Of a DNA stretch of 20,842 nucleotides, positions 1 to 10,383 are shown in pieces. The first letter of the stretch is position 1, and every line of letters starts with the position of its first letter. Source of the DNA: Fonticula alba (lineage: Eukaryota > Opisthokonta > Rotosphaerida > Fonticulaceae). The notes under the pieces were generated by a model that saw nothing but the letters and a program-made list of their open reading frames with translations, was not told the DNA's origin and ran no database searches. The stretch covers positions 1,711,603 through 1,732,444 of the forward strand of contig NW_009242977.1 of NCBI RefSeq assembly GCF_000388065.1, written 5' to 3'. The position numbers and the translations under genes are program-made.

Positions 1-16
1 CCCCCCCCCTCCCCAG

Positions 17-249
17 CCTCAGAAGGGGGCGTGGGCGCCGCCTTGACGGCGAGCCCCCAATGCCGAGCCTTCGGCCTCCCCCCGCCATGCAGCCGGACTG
101 GAGGACAGTCTGTGGACCTGGGCCGCGGCCCCTTTCTTGTCGGTCAATCCTGGGCACTTCCCCCCGCTCACCCCGTATTCCCGTCCTCCACCGACCCCCA
201 AAGTGCGTCTTGGGAATGTGACACGCCTTCCACCTTGGGCCACTCTCAG
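17..249 (+). other. possible terminal or internal exon of a plus-strand gene entering from the left
   Basis: The window opens with a C-rich tract ending in CCCCAG at 16, which looks like the 3' splice sites of the other genes here. A GTACGC donor-like site follows at 250, and an AATAAA hexamer lies at 340-345. If 17 begins a last exon, one frame stops at 44-46 and another near 220; a third frame stays open to the donor at 250. No frame resembles a known family, and third-position GC is not as biased as in the clear genes. This may be non-coding sequence. Confidence 0.15.
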
Positions 250-430
250 GTACGCGCGATTTACGCGCGGGCACCTGCGCGCCCCCTGAGAGAGGGCAGG
301 CCCAGGGATCAGGGGAAGGGCTCAGGGAGAAGGGCAGACAATAAAGAAGTGGAATGCCCTCCCCCAGCCACTCGGGGACAGGCCGCCCTGCAAGTCGGCC
401 GGTGTCCTGGGGACAGAGGGGCATGCTGCC

Positions 431-462
431 GCGCGCGCGCGCGCGCGCGCGCGCGCGCGCGC
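431..462. repeat. (GC)16 dinucleotide repeat
   Basis: Uninterrupted alternating GC of 32 bases in the spacer downstream of the LRR gene. Alternating purine-pyrimidine GC is the classic Z-DNA-prone sequence. A second tract of (GC)10 lies at 10805-10824 inside an ALDH4A1 intron. Confidence 0.95.
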
Positions 463-718
463 AAGAGGAGGAGCGGAGGTCGGGCGCAGGACACGGGCAC
501 ACACACGGGCGCCGGCCCAATGGGCCTGTTCATTGGAATCGGCAGGGGCAGCGGGTCCGTCGGCAGGAGCACTCCAGTCTTCTCACGCTACTTTGCCAGG
601 AACGAGAGCCCCTGTAATGCGAGGGCCGAACCCCTGTCAAGGCCGTGCCAACGGTCCCGCGGCTCGTCTCCCGGCCATCTTGACCACTCGCGCCCGCTCC
701 CCGCACTTGTGCCTGGGC

Positions 719-799
719 GTGTGTGTGTGTGTGTGTCTGTGTGTGTCTGTGTGTGTCTGTGTACATGCATGTGTGCGTGTGCATGTGTGTTTGTGTATT
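719..799. repeat. imperfect (GT)n microsatellite
   Basis: GT-rich stretch interrupted by CTGT and CATGCAT units. It lies beyond the inferred 3' end of the LRR gene. On the minus strand its last bases contain AATACA (794-799), a possible variant polyadenylation signal for that gene. Confidence 0.85.
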
Positions 800-1124
800 G
801 TGCGCGCGTGTATGGCCAGGGGGAGAAGACAAACAAACCGACAGCCGTGTGGACAGAGGGGGGGGGGAAGCGCCGCATGTGCGGTGGCATGTGCGAAGGG
901 GGGACAAATTGCATTTTCCCCGCGTGCAGAACCAAATGGCAGCACCAGACCTGGCCCGAGAACTGGGGCCGGGCTTCGTGCAAGACAAGGGGAAGCAACC
1001 ATCACCGGCTCTGTTCTTGGAACATGTGGGCAAGGTCGGCGGGCTGCGAGCCGGCACGGTCGCGCCGACTAAAAAAAAAAGCGATCCCGGCGGCGGTTGG
1101 TCAGTTTGGGCAGAGCACGTACGG

Positions 1125-4100
1125 TCAGAAGCAGCAGGGGAGGAGAGGGGAGGGGAGGGGAGGGGGGAGAGACAGGAGGAGACATAGTGAAGGGAGCGGG
1201 GGGCCCCTGCCCGGGGCCCATTGGCAGAGGACGAACCTTCGCGGTGTGCCGGTCATCAGCTGCCAGGACTCCCGGATGTGCGAGGTGCTGCGCGACCGCA
1301 TGCTGCGATGGAGGCGTGTCGAGGTGGTGCAGTGGTCAGCGACAGGGGTGCATCAGGGGAGTGGACAGGGCAGCAAACGAAGCAGGCCAGGCGCTCGGGG
1401 CCAGGGGGGCAGGCAGGAGGCGGACACACGGGCACATGCCACCTTCGAACGTACGATCCATTGTCGCCGGGGGTGCGCAGGCGCTGGTGCTGTTTCGGCG
1501 CGGCAGACGGGGTCCCTCCAGGGCCGCTGGTGCGCTTCCTGCTGGGCGTCATGGCGCTGGCCGGCACCCCGGCATCGGGCCGCGCGTAGGAGTTGCTTAT
1601 CCCCTCCAAGATGGCCGACGTGGTGTAGGGCTGCCCGGCCAGGACACCGGCCCCGGCGCCGGCGTGGGAGTTGGGCTTCAAGGAGGGATACCCGGAGCCA
1701 TGGTGGGAATAGCCACCCGGGGCGCCACCGTCGTATGGCCCGCCGGAGGGGGGCCGCTGCTCGGTGGCCGAGTCGGGCCCCGGCGCACCGGCATATTCGC
1801 CAGCCGGCGGCGAGATCGACAAGCGAGGGAGCCCCACACCCATGCCAGGTCCCGGAGGGCTGGCAGTGGTCAGCGATCCAGACGCGGCGCTCTCGCCGAG
1901 GGAGGTCCGACTGTCGGCGCGTCCGGCATCGCCGATGCCAGGGGCGGCATCTCCCGAGTGAGACACCTGTGAAGGGTGCGCAACTGGGCTGGGGCCCGGT
2001 GGCGGCAAGTCGCCAACTGGTGTTGATGAGCCGACAGGCCGAGCCAGTGGCCCGAGACTGGACACACTGCGCATAACGTCAACCAATTGCTGGAGGGGAT
2101 GTGTGTGTGTGTGTGTGCGTGTATATGAAAAAGGCAGGTCAGTGGGCCGCCAGGGAGGATGGGGAAGGGGCGACAAAAAAAAGGACTGTTCAAGAACGAA
2201 GGAAAAGAAAACAGAAGAGAAGGCACAAGGGGAAGACACGCACCGCAAGCTGCTCCATGTGGTTTCCGTAGGACTGGATCAGGGGATTGGTCGAGAAGGT
2301 GTGTGAAGCGACTCCAGCCGGTATGGAGGCATTGCTGGTGCGCGGGGTCGACGCCGCCGGACCAGGGGGAGGCCCATGAGAGACGGACATGCGCGACACA
2401 CCGGCCGGCGATACCCCGCGTGCGATGCTCAGCGAGCTCGCCTGGCGCCGGTGTCCTGGCACGAAGGCGGCGGCGGCCGCCGCCGCAACGGCCGCCACGC
2501 TGCCCGGCACGGTCAGTCCCGAAGGCGAAGGAGTCATGGCCGGGGCCGGGGCTGGTGCCGGGGTGGCATGCTGCATGTGAAGGCCACTCGATGCGGCGCC
2601 CCCGGCGCCGGGAATGGTGGCACCAAACTGCGGGGAGGACCCGCCACTTGCCAGTGACAGTGCCGCCATCGGCGAATGGATGACCGGCACCCCGGGGTCC
2701 GCCAGATGCGGAGCCGCCAAACCGGGCGCCGGAGCGTGGCCAAGCCCATGGCCGGCATCCAGCGTGTGCAGCAGCGATCCGGTGAGCGGGATCTCGGAGG
2801 AAAACTGCATGGACATGGACAACGGCGGTTCGAAGGTGCACTGGGTCAAGTCGTCGAAGTGCTCGTGGAAGGTTTGGTGCTTTGGCCAGCGCGATGGGCC
2901 GTGGCATGTCAGCGACCTGGGACATGAGCGCAGCAAGGCCTCAGCTGTCTCTCCCCCTCCCCCCGCCCCGCCCCCCCCCCTTCTAAAGGCACATCAAGCC
3001 AGGAGCGCCGATGGAGGGACATCATGACATACCAGCAGCTCGGCACGCTGGTCGATCAAGGAACGCAGACGCTGAAGGACCTGGATCTCCTGCGTCAAGT
3101 ACATGGTCAGATGACAGGCGTGCATGGTCGGCAGGCAATTGAGCGACTCGATCTCATGTCGTGCGGGTGACAGGGTGTAGTCCTGTCGGAAGGAAGGAGG
3201 GGTCAGCTTCGAGGGGACCTCAGGGAGAGGGAGGGCGGCACAGGAAAAAAGGCGGAGGAGAGAAGGTGCCCAAAGAAAAGGGGAGGGGGGGGGGGCGGTG
3301 GAGAAAAGCAGCGACCAAGAAATGGACAAAGAAAAGCATGGGCGAAGGGCTCGCACGTAGTTGATCGGAATGGAGGCGCTGTTGGCGCCCAGGTCCACCA
3401 GGCAATTGTCCAGGGCCGAGAGGTTGGTGATGGAGGCCGGGATCTCGCGCAGGGGGTTGTTGGCCAGGCGGAGGAGCTTCATTTGGCGCATCTGACCGAT
3501 TTCCTGGGGGATGGTATGCAAGCGGTTGCCCTGGAGCGCGAGAGTGACCAGGTTTTCCGCATGGGCAAGCAGCACCGCCGGGTGGATCTTGGTGATGCTG
3601 TTGCTGATGAGGAACAGGTGCGTCAGCGTCGGCGCCAGCGGCTGCTTGATCTCGCTGATGCAGTTGTAGCTCAAATCCAGCCGGACCACCACCTCCAGGT
3701 GCTTGAGGGCGTTGAAGCAGGAGTTTTGCAGGTAGTTCCCGGAGAGATCCAGAATCTGCAGCGACCGGGCCATGGACTTCATCATACGGATGGGGATGGT
3801 CTGGCGCGGCAGGCGGCAGTCGGGGAGGAAAGATGGGTGGGGAAGAGAGAGAGAGAGAGAGAGAAAGAGAAAAGCAGGGAGTTGTCTCGGTGTCAGCGAC
3901 CAGGCAGGGGCAGGGGAATCGGCCAGCAATGCCCCATGTACCTTGAGCAGGTTGGTCGAGAGGTGAAGAGACCGGAGGCGCTGCAGCCGCCGGAAAGTTA
4001 GGGGGATTTTTTGGATGCGATTTCCACTGAGCTTGAGATCTATCGCCCCGAGAGCGGTTGACAGAGTTAGTGTTGGCGCGGGGTGGGGGTGAGGGAGAGC

Positions 4101-5136
4101 CGGAGAGGAGGGAAGGGAACAGAGGAGCACACGAAACCGAGGCCATGGCGTACAAATGAGATTTGGGAAGCGCGAGGGCAGGGAGTCGTGGATCTCGCTG
4201 ATGTTGTTAAACCCGAGGTTTAGGTAGGTCAAGGACGGCATGTAGGCCCACTGGTCGGGAAGCTCTGTGCTCGTGGAGAGAGGGAGAGGGAAAGGGGGAA
4301 GTCGGGTCAGACGATGCAGAGGAAAGGGCGGTGCAGGGCGGCTGGTCGGTGCGCACTCTTCAGGACGTTGTTATTCAGGCACAGGCGCTCCAGGCGCGGC
4401 ATGCCGAGGAACATGTTCTGCGGCAGGGAGACGATGTCATTGTCCTGAAGCTCAAGGGTCGTCAGACGGGCCATGCTGTTGGGGACCGGGAGGAAGGGCA
4501 ATCGTTGTGGGGGGGTATTTTCATCAGGTCAGAGGGGCGATCGGCCAGCCGGGAAAAAAAAAAAAAAAAAGGGAGGCTCCCCCGCCCCCCCACTGACAGC
4601 GGGCCCAGCGGGGGCACACAAAAAGGGGAGAGGAAAGGGGCATGTCCAGGAATGTCAGCAAGACGCACTGCTCGAAGATCGGCGGCACGATGGAGATGAG
4701 GTTGTTGGCGAAGCTCATGTGAATCATGTTGTGCAGGTTGACGAATTCCGGGGGGATGGACTCAATCTTGTTGTTCTCGGCCCGAAGCACGATCAGGGAC
4801 TTGCACGAGCCAATCGATGAGGGGAGCTGCTTCAGCTGGTTGGAGGCCAGGTACAGCTGATTCAGGTGCGGCATGTACTGGCCAAAGTCGGGCGGCAGGT
4901 CGGCCAGGGCATTGTTGACCACCGACAGGATGGTCAAGCACTCGAGCCGAGCCAACGTCGGGGGGAGATGCACCATGAAGTTATTGTAGAGATACAGCTC
5001 CTCCAGCGAGGTGAGGCGGTTGATCTCGTGGGTCAGGGACTGGATGAAGTTGTCGCCGAGGTTGAGGCGGCGAAGCTGTGTCAGCCGGCGTAGGCCGACC
5101 GGCAGGTCCTTCAGCTATTGCGCCACGAGCAGCAGG

Positions 5137-5184
<48 letters not shown>

Positions 5185-6780
5185 GGGGGGGGGAGAGTCA
5201 GAGGGGGAAAGAAAAGCCACGGGCCCAGGGCGAACGGGCACGCCCTGCCCGCATCGGGTGCCCGAGGGAAACACGCTCTGGAGTCCACCTGGACGCGCCC
5301 CGCCCCTTCCCCCTCAACGCACCCGGTTGTTGTTCAATTCCACGCGCCGGAGCCGGGTCAGCCGGTCGGCCGACCGGGGAAGATCCTGCAGCAGGTTGTC
5401 CCCGAGGAATAGATCCTTCAGGGCGGTCATCTTGCCGATGATGTGCGGCAGCTCGACCAGCGCATTGGAGGAGAGGTCCAACGCGCCACGATGGGTCTGC
5501 ACCAGATCCACCAGCTCGTGCCACGGGAAATTCGGTCCCGATGCCAGGCCCCTGGGCCAGGAGGGCTCCCCGCCAGTGGACAGGGCGTCGACCGCATGGG
5601 GCGGCCCGGCGCCAGCACTGCCGGTGTCCGGGTGCTGGGCGCCGGTGGCATCGCCATGGCGCCCGGGCGAGGCGCCGGACGTCGACCGACTGTGAAGCAA
5701 GCGCGACATGTGCCCCGAGCCGGCGGCGCCAGACAGGGCGGCCGTCGACCCGCCCTTGGTGCTGGCCGATGCCGACAGGTTGCTATCCACAGACGGAGAG
5801 TGGGGCAGGATGCCGGGGCCGGGGCCGGCCGCCCCGGGCCCGCCGGCCGGGACACGATCGGCATCCGGATGGTCGGCCAGGGGACCGCGCTCGCCCGGGG
5901 GGCCGGCGGTGCCCGGAGCCGTCGGACTGGCAAGCGACCCTCCGGGCCACATGTTGCCCGTTGCCCCGGAGGAAGGGGGGCCCCGGACCGTGGCCGCACG
6001 ACGGATGCGTGCCTGCTGGATGAGGGCCTGCTGCTCGCGGTGCTGCCCGAGCAGCACCATCGGATCACTCGGAAGCGCCGGGTCCGTTTCGTTGCATGCT
6101 ACCACCGACGAGGCGGCGGCCAGCATGGCGCGCTGCTGCTCCGGCGTCTGGCTGAAGTAGTGCTGGAAGCGCGGGTCTGAAGGAGCCGGCGGGCCGGTGG
6201 AGGGATGCTGCGGCCCGAGAGCCGGACTGCCGGCCAAGCTGACCGATCGCCGGGTTCCGAGGTCCTCGCGACCGGCCACCGGCGCCGGTGGCGATCGCAT
6301 GGACGGAAACAGCGAGTCCATTTGCAGGGGCTCCTCCGGCAGCCGGCGATACGTTGGACGCGGCCCGAGCAGCAGCGCGTCCGCCGCCTGGATGGAGCCG
6401 CGTCGGGCTGTCGGATTGCCCGGGCCACCGAGGGAGTCCTCGGCGCCCGAGCCTCCGACAAAGGGAAGCGACTCCACCGAGTTACTGCCATTGACGTGGG
6501 TGTCATCATCATCGTCCTCATCGTCCTCATCGTCCTCGTCATCATCATCGTCCTCATTGTCCCGATTGGCCCCGTCCCGGTTGGCCTTGGGCCGGCGCGA
6601 GCGTCCGACATTCGGCTGCGTCGGCGGCCAGAAGGGGGCCGCCGAGGCAGAAGCCGCGATATAGCTCCGGCGCTTGGGGTCGGCCGCGAGGGTTGTCCCG
6701 TGTGGGGCGTTGGTTGGCCCAACTGGCAAGGAGCCCGCCGCGTGGGATCCGGCGATGGGGCCCGGGGGCCATCGGCCATG
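1125..6780 (-). CDS. large leucine-rich repeat protein with disordered N- and C-terminal regions (5' end unresolved)
   Basis: Exons on the minus strand: 6780(?)-5323, 5114-4669, 4475-4357, 4264-4154, 4039-3942, 3800-3357, 3182-3033, 2939-2244, 2089-1455 and probably 1302-1125. All phases agree, giving 1444 codons plus stop. About the first 410 residues are Pro/Ser/Gly-rich, with an acidic run of Asp and Glu coded near 6500-6560. About 20 LRRs of 22-25 residues follow (roughly residues 420-900), of the type LxxLxxLxLxxNxLxxLPxxI, as in SHOC2 and plant intracellular Ras-group LRR proteins. The C-terminal third is Ala/Ser/Pro/Gly-rich with a poly-Ala run. No kinase, GTPase, TIR or phosphatase domain is visible, so a scaffold role is only inference. 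The TTTTCAG acceptor at 6781 is the best candidate start of this exon; no in-frame ATG lies between it and the upstream stop near 7128, so a further 5' exon is needed. The acceptor at 2940 (CTGAG) and the last exon are the weakest joins. Confidence 0.85.
3845..3864. repeat. (GA)10 repeat in LRR gene intron
   Basis: Pure GA run within the intron at 3801-3941. On the transcribed strand it reads CT and may act as the polypyrimidine tract for the acceptor at 3801-3802. Confidence 0.9.
5139..5183. repeat. (CAG)15 triplet repeat in LRR gene intron
   Basis: Fifteen uninterrupted CAG units on the plus strand (CTG in the transcript), followed at once by a run of 11 G. It lies inside the 208-nt intron 5115-5322, which separates the NNNR and LKDLP parts of one LRR, so it is removed from the mRNA. 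It is not a polyglutamine coding run. Confidence 0.95.
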
Positions 6781-7675
6781 CTGAAAAGGTCGAGAGGAGG
6801 GGTAGCGAGGGCAGACGGCCTGCGAGGGAGGGAAGGCGGGGGAGGGGGAGGGGCAAGGGGCTCGGAGCCGCCACTGACCGCGATCTGCACCCGAGTCACG
6901 AGGGGGGGTCAAGTAGCGAGGAGGAGGAGCAGCAGCAGGAGGAGGCTGCCAAACGGAGGGTCCCCCGGGAAGCGGGCTGTGGCCGGGACGCGGAGCGGGG
7001 GGGGGGGGGAGAGGAAGGAAGAGAAAAAGAGCGAGAGGGAGAGGAGCGGGTTTGGTTGGCCGGGCCCGAGAGACGCGAGCGCCGGCCGGGTCGATCTTGA
7101 ATGCCACGCGCAGGATTCGACCGAGTCAGGTCCATGCGCCTGTGCAGGCACAAGCCCCCAGGCCCGCATGCACTTCGCACCAGGGGTCAACACCATCCGC
7201 GGCCGGTCGAGGGGCTCTCTGCATGTGTGCATCGGTGCATGAGTGTGTGTGTGTGTGTGTGTGTGCGCGCGTCGGAGGGGGGGTGATGTCTGAACACGGC
7301 AATAGCCGGGCCATCTCAATGCTGGGGATTGGCTGCACTCGCGGGAACGGCCGAGACCCACATTCTCGACCTCCTTCCCTCGGGGGCGCCTGAGCCCCCC
7401 CCCCCCCCGCGCAGGGCCTTTCTCCCTGCGGCGAAACAGGCCTTGCTGGGTTACTTGCAGGCGGAGGGCTGGAAAAAAGGGTGGAATGAAGGGGCTCTTT
7501 AATCGACATCCGATACCGTGATCAGCGCCCAGCAATTTTCGGCTTGGGATTTTTCCGCAACTGTCGCCGGCGTGGGAGCCGGCCTCCGTCGCCACACTAG
7601 TTGGCCGCGCACGCGGCGCGGTCGCCTCTCCTCTCTGTCTCCCTCCTTCTCGGGTACGGCCGTCTCGCTTTGGCT

Positions 7676-7835
7676 TTCTCTTTGCTCCCTCCCTCCCTCC
7701 CCCCCTCCCTCCTTGCTGCCTTCCTCTCCCTCCTGCCTTCCTCTCCTTTCTTCCCACTTCCCCTTCCTGTCTTCGTCTCCTTCCTTCCCACTTCCCCTTC
7801 CCACTTTCCCCTCCTGCCTCCCTCTTCCAACCCCT
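7676..7835. repeat. long polypyrimidine/polypurine tract with internal direct repeats
   Basis: About 160 bases made almost entirely of C and T on the plus strand. A 17-nt unit of the form TTCCCACTTCCCCTTCC occurs near 7751 and again near 7787. Such tracts can form triplex DNA and are common near promoters. It lies upstream of the LRR gene. Confidence 0.8.
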
Positions 7836-8407
7836 CCGCGTGATGACTGTTCTGGTAGTCGGACGCGCGTGGTGCATCGACCGGTGCTTCACGCGCGGAA
7901 GAGCGCCGCCTAGGGGCAGAGGCTTGGTCCTCGTGTGTGGCGATGGTCTTGCCCATTCATCCTTGGCCAGCGTGTGTGTGGGCCGGCCCTGACCCAGGTG
8001 GTCGGGCTGGCCCCTTGGCGGCTTGCTGATGACCAGGTCGAACCGTCGCCCCGCGCGAGCATCCTGCCCTCGCCCTCGAGAAGGCAGCCGCAATGACGAC
8101 CAAAAGGCGAGTCTGACCGGAGACCCCCGTCCCTCTCTAGCCACCAGGCCCGACTCCCACAAGACACTGACAAGAAGCCTTCCCTCAACCTCCCCCACTC
8201 CCCGCGATCCATCCCCCGCCCCCCCCCCCCCCCCCCCCCAAGCTGGGACATTTGTGCCGGCAGCTGGCCGCCCCGAGGGGACAGTCGCATCCGGCTTCGC
8301 CGCCGGCTCTCGCGTCCCCTGCTTCTGGGGGTCCCTCCGCCCCCCACCTCATCCCCTTGTTGTTCAAGAAGTGAATTCCAGCATGCCGTCCTTCGGAATT
8401 GAGGGTT

Positions 8408-8413
8408 TGTATT
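8408..8413 (-). promoter_or_regulatory. possible AATACA polyadenylation signal of the PLGRKT gene
   Basis: AATACA on the minus strand about 125 nt beyond the stop codon, in a locally AT-richer patch. Similar hexamers lie beyond the SCAP stop (13190-13195) and the LRR gene (794-799). AAUACA is a known minor variant of AAUAAA. Confidence 0.3.
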
Positions 8414-8537
8414 GAGCAAGGCACGAAGAGGCTCAGACCGCGGGGAGGGAAGCGCAGAGGGAGACAAAGAAAGAGAGATGGAAGGAGGGAGGAAGGGGGG
8501 CGCATCAAACACATGGACTGCCATTTGCCCCGCTGCT

Positions 8538-9313
8538 CTACTGCTGCTGCGGCTGGTGCGGCTGCTCGGCGACCGGCTGCAGTTGCCCCATCTGCTGGTG
8601 CGACTCGCCAGGGGGGAGGAGCACAAGCGGCTTGGCCCACGGCAGAAGCGAGTGGTACACCCGCTCGGGCGCATGATCGGAGATCCAGAAATCGTCGCCC
8701 GCCTGAATTCCACGAGCAAATAGGTCCCCGTCGAACACCGGGGGAAAGAGACACCGCCGGTTAGGAGGGCAGCGAGTGGGGGAAGAGAGGGGCTGCGAGG
8801 GGCAGGGCCGAGACACGCCCTCGAATCTCGGCCCGGGGCGAGGCGTGGAGGACGTACGAGGATTCGGTCGGCCTCATCGCGGATTCGATCGAGCTTGGTC
8901 CCGTACGCCATGTCGTACTGGTAGGCCATCATGAAGGGCATGACAAAGAGCGGCGCAAGGAGCGGCTTCGGGACATAGCCAAGGCGGATGCGAGCAATGG
9001 TCACACCACTAGCCAGAAGAACTGCGGGGGGGGGGGGGGCGGGCATGGGCGTGAGAGTGTCAGAGGGCATGCAGCAAGCGGGCCGCCCGGCCGAGGCTGG
9101 CAATCAGGAGACAGGCATGGAGGGAGAGGAGGCGGACGTACGCCAAAAGCCACCCTGCCAGTGCATCATCTCCCGGGTCTGGGCAATGCGCGAGGCAATC
9201 TGACGACGGATTTGCCGCTCCATGTGTGCGCGCTGCTCGGCCATCACAGCACGCTGCCTGTCGGCCATGCTCTGTGCGGCCGAATCCGACAGTCGGGAGA
9301 TGTATGAACCCAT
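8538..9313 (-). CDS. PLGRKT: PLGRKT family (DUF2368) small two-helix membrane protein
   Basis: Three exons on the minus strand: 9313-9142, 9021-8858 and 8792-8538, joined through GTACGT donors, give 196 aa. The start sits in GCCACCATGG, a perfect Kozak context. Residues 1-57 carry a charged amphipathic helix (AEQRAHMERQIRRQIASRIA), as in the animal protein. Two hydrophobic segments follow (about 58-70 and 78-95), then the family signature AYQYDMAYGTKLDRIRDEAD, which aligns with human YQYDLGYGTLLERMKGEAE. The tail after residue 112 is divergent and ends in a Gln/Pro-rich stretch. Animal PLGRKT is about 147 aa and binds plasminogen through its C-terminal lysine; here the protein ends in Gln. 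The N-terminus MGSYIS fits the MGxxxS myristoylation pattern, as does human MGFIFS. It lies head-to-head with ALDH4A1. Confidence 0.93.
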
Positions 9314-10383
9314 GGTGGCAATCTGTGGGAGGAAAGAGCAGAGGAACAAGGGGCGGGGGCTGGCAGAGAAAGGGGGCAAGGGGGCGCGCGAGTCGGGGGA
9401 GTAGGGTGTGGGAGAGGAGTACGGAAGGCGGGACGCCGTGCCCAGGCGGACCTGGCCGCTGTTCTATATTTTACCGAGGCAAGAAAAGCCCGGAGTGCGG
9501 TCCTGTGTCTCCAGTCCCCGGCCCCCGGCGGCCGCCTGCCAGCGTCTAAAGGTGGATCTGGGCCCAAGACAGGGGGGGGGGGGGGATCTTTCTCCATGAC
9601 GACTCTCCTTTTCAACGTGCAGGGCATTTGCTTGGATTGTCGCCCCCCCCCCTCTCTCTCTCTCTCTCTCTTTGGACGAGACCCCCTATGGTCCAAGAGG
9701 GAGACATCGGTCCGGGAGTGGCCGCGGGGCACCTGCAAAGGGGGGCAGCCCGACGCTGGCGCATCAGCGACCGTAACATGTGCCTGGGCTGATCACCTGG
9801 CTGTCATATGCCTCCTCGCGATCGCCGTGTGATTATGCAGGGCGCCCCCTGGGCTCGGGCGTCGCCATTGGCCGGGAGAGGCCGGCAAGTCGCGAAGTCC
9901 CCACTAATGAAATGCCGATCCGATCGGGGGCTTCCGACAAACCAGCCTTCCCGGGGGCAGGTCTGTGTGCATCATGGATGTCGGCGGCTCCGGACCGGAA
10001 CGTGTTGGGCGGCACGTCGGCAGACTCCCGCTCAAACGAGGATACTGCAGCAAGAACAGGAGCATGCCGGGGGGGGGGGGGGGGAAATGTACGCTTTACT
10101 TTGCACGAANNNNNNNNNNNNNNNNNNNNNNNNNNNNNNNNNNNNNNNNNNNNNNNNNNNNNNNNNNNNNNNNNNNNNNNNNNNNNNNNNNNNNNNNNNN
10201 NNNNNNNNNNNNNNNNNNNNNNNNNNNNNNNNNNNNNNNNNNNNNNNNNNNNNNNNNNNNNNNNNNNNNNNNNNNNNNNNNNNNNNNNNNNNNNNNNNNN
10301 NNNNNNNNNNNNNNNNNNNNNNNNNNNNNNNNNNNNNNNNNNNNNNNNNNNNNCCCCCCCCCCCCCCCCCCCCCCTGCTCGCA
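9314..10383. promoter_or_regulatory. divergent promoter region between PLGRKT and ALDH4A1
   Basis: The two start codons face away from each other across about 1070 bases, so 5' UTRs and promoters of both genes must lie here. Visible content is a CT repeat (about 9651-9671), G-runs near 9572 and 10071, and the N gap. No TATA box or convincing coding exon was seen. A non-coding 5' exon of ALDH4A1 inside the gap cannot be excluded. Confidence 0.7.
10110..10353. other. assembly gap (244 N)
   Basis: A run of N flanked on the left by a 13-base G-run (about 10071-10083) followed by 26 bases, and directly on the right by 22 C (10354-10375). The flanks suggest that homopolymer or quadruplex-forming sequence stopped sequencing. 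True gap length is unknown. The ALDH4A1 start codon is only about 30 bases to the right. Confidence 0.99.

Larger units (their letters stand above)
6781..8537. other. spacer between the LRR gene and the PLGRKT gene
   Basis: Both flanking genes are on the minus strand, so this holds the PLGRKT 3' UTR and the promoter and first exon(s) of the LRR gene. Candidate 5' pieces for the LRR gene include an ATG at about 7195 followed by a GTGCGA donor, and acceptor-like CAGs near 6880 and 6806; none could be joined with confidence. A (GT)n run sits near 7241-7264. AATACA on the minus strand at 8408-8413, about 125 nt after the PLGRKT stop, may be its polyadenylation signal. No conserved protein is seen in any frame. 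Confidence 0.6.

Noticed and set aside
31-2076. 681-codon plus-strand open frame
   Set aside because: It runs through microsatellites and antisense to the LRR gene exon, lacks an ATG start, and has no family resemblance. High GC removes stop codons.
6909-8198. 429-codon minus-strand open frame between the LRR and PLGRKT genes
   Set aside because: It crosses a GT repeat and a pyrimidine tract, shows only low-complexity sequence and no motif.
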